This document shows positions 57,985 to 64,000 of a stretch of 64,000 nt of DNA, piece after piece. The stretch covers positions 143,580 to 207,579 of the forward strand of contig MNCI01012738.1 of the NCBI GenBank assembly GCA_015680685.1. Direction: 5' to 3'. The stretch comes from Gnetum montanum. Taxonomy: Eukaryota > Streptophyta > Gnetopsida > Gnetales > Gnetaceae. A program made the translations under genes and the position numbers. The notes under the pieces were generated by a model. It ran no database searches. It saw nothing but the letters and a program-made list of their open reading frames with translations, and was not told the DNA's origin. Each line of letters opens with the position of its first letter. Position 1 is the first letter of the stretch.

Positions 57985-58355
57985 CTAGAATAATGTGTGG
58001 GCTCTATGCACCACCATTAGAGTATTGTCAACATTATAATGACTATACTTTGGCATCATCAAGATCTCTATAAGGTAGTGTGAGCTTACGACATCTACTG
58101 ATCCACTTGTTGTCTTTGAAGGTGGCTTGTCAGTAATGAATCTAATGATTAGGCTAGATGCCCAAGGAAACAGGATCTCCATAATAATCCTAACTACATC
58201 TATGGACAAGTGTGACCATAGCATCACACTGAAATTCCTAAGAAGGTAGGCAAGGAAGTCGCTTGCCCCTAGGCCAAGACCACAACAAGAGCTTCCTAAA
58301 AGGCATCTCAGGTGGTGGGGTGTTAGTCTTGGGATGACCAATGTAGCAAAAGACC
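57985..58355 (-). pseudogene. Antisense gene exon of element C (minus strand)
   Basis: The minus-strand frame SDFLAYLLRNFSVMLWSHL and IIRFITDK matches exon 1 of the copies at 34708 (+) and 63279 (+). It starts right after a splice-acceptor-like atgtag at the same position as in those copies. Since C's gag is on the plus strand, this gene is again antisense to gag-pol. Function unknown. The copy is open over 120 codons. Confidence 0.6.
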
Positions 58356-58394
58356 CTACATGAAGCAAAGCAAAAACATTTGTGACCTATTAGA

Positions 58395-58680
58395 ATTAGT
58401 TAGTAAATTTAGACAAAACATCTAGTCAAAGGTAAAATTAGCCTCTATAAAAGGCTATAAGGTGTTTATCTAAATTAGCTTAAATAATTCACAAGAAAAC
58501 ATTATTACAACCTTCCATAACCTTACATTATGACCAATTGGAGTTTCTTAACAAAATTAGAAAAAACATCCTAAGTCAAAGGTGAAATTAGCCTTTGTAA
58601 AAAGCTCTTAGGTGTTTATCTAAATTAGCTTAAGAAAATTCAATAAAAGCATTATTACCATAACCAAAATATCATAGCCA
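58395..58680. repeat. Direct duplication of about 150 bp
   Basis: attagcctctataaaaggct...gtgtttatctaaattagctta at 58438-58485 recurs as attagcctttgtaaaaagct...gtgtttatctaaattagctta at 58589-58636, with further matching sequence on both sides. No coding frame. Confidence 0.65.
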
Positions 58681-58689
58681 AGGCATTAT

Positions 58690-61386
58690 AGCCAAAATTA
58701 AACCTTGGTCTAAGTTATGCATAAGTTTAGAAAAAACATCTAAATTATGCAAAGCATGCATAAATTTGGAAAAACCATCTAAACTATGCACAAATTTAGA
58801 AAAAACATCATAAACTTAGGAAAAACCATGTACTTATAGTAAGAGCTTGCTAAGAATAGGAAAAGCTTTTACTCTTCTTTAAAAAACAAAATTAAGCATT
58901 AGTTTTACATGTTGACCAAAACCATAATTTTGCCTTGTTCACATAGTCATAGCCAAAAAATTTCATTAAAAATTCATTTGGGCTCCAATTTCAATGATTT
59001 CACATAGAAAGAATCTTGAAATTATAAACCTTATATCCATGACCATTATAATTAAAAATTTGTAATCATATTTGCATAAAACATAACCAAAATTTAGCAC
59101 AAATCGTAGCCATCAACATTTACCCCTTTGAGCTCAAGCTTGGTTAAAAATTCACCAAAAATTCATTTGAGCTCCAAATGGAGTGATTTTACACTATTTG
59201 AAAGCTTAAATTAAACCCTGACACCCATGCTTAGAAAAAAATCAAAATATATGTTGTTTATGCAAGAAAAATTCATCAATTTGAACAATAATCAGAAAAT
59301 GGGACAACCATCCTTATTACACATGCTTAGTAAAATATATGTAGAAAATTCGTTCTAAGTACAATCAGAGTGATTCCACTCTATTGGAAATATGAAGCCA
59401 AATCCTACTTAGCCATAACTAGAAAATAGCCTAAACCTTTTCTGTTTCCTTATAAAAAATCTACAAAATTACATGAAATTACAAAAGTGGCACAAACAAC
59501 CTAACTATGCAACATTAGGGAAATAGCCATAACTTCACCATTATGAATCTAAATTATACAAGATAATGTCCATTAGAAAGACTAAACAAAGGACTACAAA
59601 CCCATAACCTTCAATTTTACAAATGTTAGCCATTTACCTAAGAGAAAATACACAACTTTGCTTGCTTTTTCATGTCAAAACTTTACAACCTAGATTTCAT
59701 ATAGCCATGGAAACAATTAAAACAGACAAAACAATTGAAACCCATTAAGATTTACATAAAAATAATGGGGTAGGATTTTTTTGAAATTTAGTTTTTAAAA
59801 ATCCTAAGGCCTATGTTTTAAAAAATGGCCACACCCTAAAATGTTGAAAAAGAGAGAGCATGTAATAACATGCCCTATTTTCAAAATCGAGTCTACAAAA
59901 GATAAAGCAACAAAACGACTATATAGATCTACATGGACGTAGTGAAAATAGAAGATGGGATTTTATTAGAATTCTATTTTAATCCTTCTACTCGAGAAGA
60001 TCTAGAAAAAATGGCTTTAAAACATAGGAAAAAAAATTAGGAAAACTATGGAAAACAAAGTCTAAAATAGGTGGAACTACCTACCTTGGAGCAACAACAA
60101 AAGAAGGGTTGATGGAGATGGGCTTGAGTACTTCTTCTAGCTCTTGGGCATGTTCATCCACCTTCTAGAACATAGGGTTCCTACTCTTTCCTCCATGTTG
60201 CTTTGGGGCCTTAGTAGGCTCAATGTTGAGTGTAGTTGGAAAAGGAGAAGGATGAAGGTTTTATGTTGAGTATTGGAAGGATGGAAGGCTTCCATGTTGA
60301 TGTCAAATTTCTTGTGCAAAAAAAAACTCTCATAGAGCTCTCCTCTAATGCACTATTATTGTATAATGATAGTTATGATCAAAACTTGCAAAATTTAAAC
60401 ATATAAAACTCATCTAAAACCTAAACACACACCCTGAAACCCCAACTACTAATTTAGTGCACCATAACTCCAAGTGCATTGAAATGCAAAGGGAGGAAAG
60501 TCTAGTTCACATTTATTTTGTGTGGAAAACAACTTTGATTTTGAAAATTTTAAATTCTTGGGTTATGGGCTCCACTCTGCACCTTCTCTCTTAGCTAAAA
60601 ATTGCATCAACGCTGAGATTTTTTTCAATTTTGACACTCAGAATCATATTACAACCTTAACTACAATACATCCACATTAGGGATACCATGCCCAACGTGG
60701 AAACATGCCTTCTATTTCACAAATTCATTAAAATACAACTATTTTTCTATTTTTAGTAACCAAAATTTACCTTTTTTCAACCCCAAGTTCCCAAAAGTGG
60801 ATGAGACATGAACAAAGCTAGGCACCATGGGCTTCCACACTAAGGCAATAGTGACCAAAATGGAAGAAGGGGGGTAACATCCATTTTTACCCTCCAAATA
60901 TCCATCTAGCCCAACTTTAACCTTGAAATGGATCCCACATGACCCCCTCTAAGCATCTCTAGTAACCTTGGAATCTCACTGATCCTAGTCAAAAATGATC
61001 AAAACTTTAGGATTTTGTGTGTCCATGCTGGGTGAGGCTTCATCCATGTTGGGAATATTACCCTTAGTGTGGATGGGTAGGGGGAAGCCAAATATGACCT
61101 AAATTGACTACCAAGTAGCCATTTTTCAAAGGCTAGTGATCTCTAGACACTACTGGAATCCTTTGGAGCTTCCAAAAGCTTGAAAAGTGGTCAAATATGA
61201 TACAACACTATCATTCACCTCTCATCCACACTAGGGCCACCATGCCTAGCATAGAAGAAATGGGGGAGACTGCATGAGGGTCTTAGGAGTCTCCAAAGTG
61301 AGGGATCTTAACACCTAGCATTAACTATCAACCCTCGCAACCCTGGAGGTTCACATACATGGTTGATTGGTTGTTGATTTGCCCTA
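58690..61386. other. Upstream part of the antisense gene or 3' region of element C, no clear gene
   Basis: Short direct repeats (aaaaaacatctaaactatgcacaaattta at 58735-58830; aaaaattcatttgRgctcca at 58970 and 59157) and an AT-rich stretch. A minus-strand frame at 60137-60319 with a donor-like aag|gtaggtag downstream (60080) could be an upstream exon of the antisense gene, but without a match in other copies. From 60640 on, repeated blocks (ccatgctNggtgaggcttcatcc, ctNgtgtggatg) resemble the leader of element C in reverse orientation. Confidence 0.35.
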
Positions 61387-62879
61387 TGTAGCGACCAAAA
61401 ATGTTGGTGGCTGGAACACCAAGAGGTTTTCAGGCAAATAGTTTAACCCCAGATCTGTGCGAGGGTTGTGCTGGAGAAGATGGAAGCAGGGCACCCTGAG
61501 TGGTCTAGTCAATCAAATAGGGACTTAGTTGGTGTATCTTAACCTTATGTAAACGTTCGTTGCAAAAGCGAAATGTGCGAGATAAGTTGATGATCAATAA
61601 ATGCAAAATGACAAAGATAATGCGAGATAATTATTTTAATAAGAAGATAACAAAATGAACTCAGGTGAGAAAATGCACCACCCTAAATTCATGGATTTGA
61701 TTCTTTTCCTTGTTTGAAAAGGTGTACAATAGGTTATGCGATGTCGGAGAGACACTATTTATGCCGAGTGGTATAGTCACAGTCTCTTTTGCTTGGCGAT
61801 CAATTTGCTAGGATGTCAAAATTCTTGACTCACAAACGAATGTTTGGAGCCAACCAAAGAGCTCAAAGATAACTAGAATGCTCAAGAAAAATGCCAACAA
61901 TTCCTACTAAAAGCTAACTCAAAAGCTAACCAGCCAATACGAAAAGCCAACAAGCCAATTACTCTTGTCAATGCAAAAGAAGCTAATGCAAAAAAGCCAA
62001 CCCTTTGAGCATTGTTTACTGTGGTATTTATAGGGCCAGGAGTAGGAGAGAAATGTGGTCCAGACGCCACATTTCTTGGACCCCACAAGATTCCATCATG
62101 TCCATAGCATGTAGGTGTGTGATGTTGGATGTGAACTTTGCTATGCTGTGACTATACCGCCAGAACTGCATGTGCCGAGATTCAGTGTGCTAACGAGAAA
62201 AATGGATCTTATACTCTGGGACTATGTCTCACCTACTTTTACAAGTAGGATCAAGCATAGGAACAATATTTTGGGAGTTGACTAGGGGGATGCAAGATGG
62301 AGTGCAATTACTAATTTCACCGAGGAGATGCCAGAGTGAGGAAGATTGTTGTTAACAAGTTCTGGAGTCACCTGAAGATGTCTTGATGATTCTATGCCAG
62401 TGTTGCATTACTCACACTATTGAACATATTGATGTAGCATAAGTCATTGCTTACTATGCTGTGCTATGCTACATAGTGTAGCATAGCGTAGCCACTAGTA
62501 TTGACTGAAATTTCCATTGGAGCTGAAAAGCATTTGTCTGAGGCTTGGTCATGCTAAAAACTACAAATTTTTCCTTCCTGAGGGAGAGCTTTTGAACTTG
62601 AGAAGCTCATGTTTGAAACACTTTCTGCTTTTTCATCGTTGCTACATTTTGCTATGCTATGTAGCGTAGCAGCTAGCGTATTGTGTATCCTTGTATAATT
62701 TGCCAAAACTTTGCTCGAGGCCTAAGGACTAAGTGGGGCAGGAAGTTTTGGAGGCTAAAGTCTTGTCAAGGTGTCGTTTTCTTATTGGAATCACTTTTCA
62801 AGATGGGCCTTTTTGCTTTGCTTTTGCTATGCTATATAGCAGTACAATATAACAGTACGTCGTAACGGATTTGGGTTCA
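61387..62879 (-). mobile_element. LTR of element D (minus orientation), probably its 3' LTR
   Basis: It starts tgtagcgaccaaaaatgttgg, the least decayed version of the start seen at 25083 and 53714. Shared landmarks are gcaccctgagtggtctNgtcaatcaaa, a minus-strand TATA box (ctataaatacc, near 62034), tactctgggactatgtctcNcc and gaNcaagcataggNacaat. U3 palindromes lie at 62459-62500, 62650-62680 and 62825-62845. CpG content is clearly higher than in the other LTRs, so it may be younger. The right end is uncertain. No primer site lies on its left, and the antisense gene lies on its right, which fits a 3' LTR. Confidence 0.65.
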
Positions 62880-63278
62880 TCACCTATGCTACGCTGTTGA
62901 ATCTGCAATATCACCATGTTGCTAAATTCATTTTTTTTGAGTTTTCCATGTTTCTATACTTGTCATAGTGATGTGTCAATTATGTCGTTGTTTTGTTGTG
63001 TGTTTGTCTATTTTTTTTCATTCATATCATTACGTGTCATCTATGGGTTGTTGCGTTGTATGAAGTTTGATGGCCATGCTACGTTGTGAAGTTTGCTTTG
63101 TTGTTGTTTTTTTGCATTGTGTATTTATTTTTTTTCTTTTTTTTTGCAACTACAAAATCATGCTATGCTACATGTAATGAAAATGTAATGCTATGCTAAA
63201 CATGGTCAAAGGGTTACGTTACGCTACGTGTAACCTTCACTCGTATGTAGCACTAACGTTTGGTTCTTCATTGTGTAG
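62880..63278 (+). other. Intron-like T-rich sequence before the antisense gene of element D
   Basis: T-rich tracts (63000-63150) and a final ttcattgtgtag at 63278 look like the 3' end of a plant intron. Reverse-oriented gctatgctac motifs continue from the LTR. No coding frame. Confidence 0.4.
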
Positions 63279-64000
63279 GGCTATGTTGAAACCCATCCTG
63301 ATTGTCTTGGAGATTGTGGGAGTCCTATGCTGCCTTAGCGAATCTGTGGCCAATGTCCCTCCTCCCCATGCATGTGTGGAGTGGCAGGCGATCTGGTTCT
63401 GGGAGGGTGTGTGGGACCTCCTACAATTCCTCCTCTAGCATTTTAGTGTGATTTTTTGGTCACACTTGTTAGTGGAGACAGCTGCTGCAATCACAGAAAC
63501 CTTATTACCTGGGGCAAATCGGGGGATTTTGAAATTTTTGACTGATGGGTCAATCAGGGACGAGTAGGCGGAAGGTTCCAACCATCATCCAAAGAGCATG
63601 TGACATTTAAGTTAGATTTGGGAAATGCTTGAGTATAAGTGCTATCACTTATACAACATGCTACTCGTTGCTCATCACATGGGCACCTGTTTTCAGAACC
63701 CACCTGGAACCATTTACTATGTCGGTGGGTGAGTTCTACAAAGGTATTTTGTTGGGTTTTGTAATCAATGCTATGCTAGAAATAGGTGTTAACAGTGTAA
63801 ATATGCTTATTTTTGCCAGGTTTTTTATTGGAAAGAGTGGTCTCCATGGTGACACAAATGCTTTGGCATTGGCACAGATGGCCTTGCAGGAGTTTTCCTC
63901 CACTGGGAATGTGCATGCCGATGTAATAGGCCAGTTTGGGGGTGAGTTCAAAACATATCTAGCCTGGTATTTCCAATTTTATGGGAAGTGCAAGGAAGCT
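63279..64000 (+). pseudogene. Antisense gene of element D (5' part, runs off the window)
   Basis: Exon 1 at 63279-63728 reads MLKPILIVLEIVGVL, DLLQFLL-HFSVIFWSHL, AITETLLPGANRGILKFL and ends in TIYYVG at a good donor (gtgagt, 63729). The intron is 63729-63819 with acceptor ttttgccag. Exon 2 from 63820 reads FYWKEWSPW in one frame and, in the frame matching copy E, a GLHGDTNALALAQMALQEFSS-like segment; it continues to the window edge. Two or three TAG stops interrupt exon 1. Conservation of both splice sites against copy E supports a spliced gene. Confidence 0.6.

Noticed and set aside
1-64000. tRNA, rRNA or other structural RNA genes
   Set aside because: I found no stretch with convincing tRNA A/B boxes plus cloverleaf or any rRNA similarity. 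Only primer-site fragments complementary to tRNA ends are present.

Overview
This window looks like nuclear DNA of a large-genome land plant, probably a seed plant. One ordinary host gene is clearly visible: a three-exon heavy-metal-associated isoprenylated protein of the HIPP26 type at 8955-10002 (+). Most of the rest is AT-rich, CpG-depleted, nested and decayed LTR-retrotransposon sequence. A gymnosperm is plausible from the density of old nested elements, but nothing here proves it.

Layout. (1) 1-6.6 kb and 10.7-20.3 kb hold broken copies of one LTR family, here called family N: LTRs of about 0.85-1.0 kb, an LTR start of TGATG, an LTR end of CTCATCA, a tRNA-Asp-like primer site, a gag gene and a second long ORF (ORF2). 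No pol is seen. (2) 7-10.6 kb is the genic island with the HIPP gene. (3) 20.7-64 kb is a stack of Ty3/Gypsy elements whose pol is of the Tat/Ogre type. Element C (+) starts with an LTR near 20.7-21.65 kb. Its gag is interrupted at 25.08 kb and resumes at 55.38 kb. Element A (-), LTRs 25083-26742 and 53714-55372, sits in that gap. Its gag (53.7-50.2 kb), protease (41.5-40.9 kb) and RT-RNase H-integrase (32.1-29.3 kb) are themselves split by element E (about 32.4-40.84 kb) and by a complete family-N element at 41542-50242. The latter has two LTRs and a perfect 5-bp target duplication, GATGT. A further element D (-) enters from the right, with its LTR from 61387 and an antisense gene at 63.3-64 kb.

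Most interesting content. The intact-structure family-N element encodes only Gag and ORF2. It carries, just upstream of ORF2, a second copy of the palindromic GATATCGCG array plus TATA box that forms its LTR core promoter, so ORF2 appears to have its own LTR-like internal promoter. ORF2 keeps one frame over 2.76 kb despite about 23 stops, nearly all TAG. The Tat-like elements carry an antisense gene of unknown function with conserved intron boundaries in three copies, associated with a roughly 34-bp TTTAAGG tandem repeat at its 3' side. Related LTRs of family N carry different palindromic arrays in the same place in front of the TATA box.

All element proteins are broken by stops or frameshifts, and several catalytic motifs are lost, so none of these elements looks autonomous. 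Functional statements below are inferred from motifs and from comparing copies inside the window. No database search was possible.
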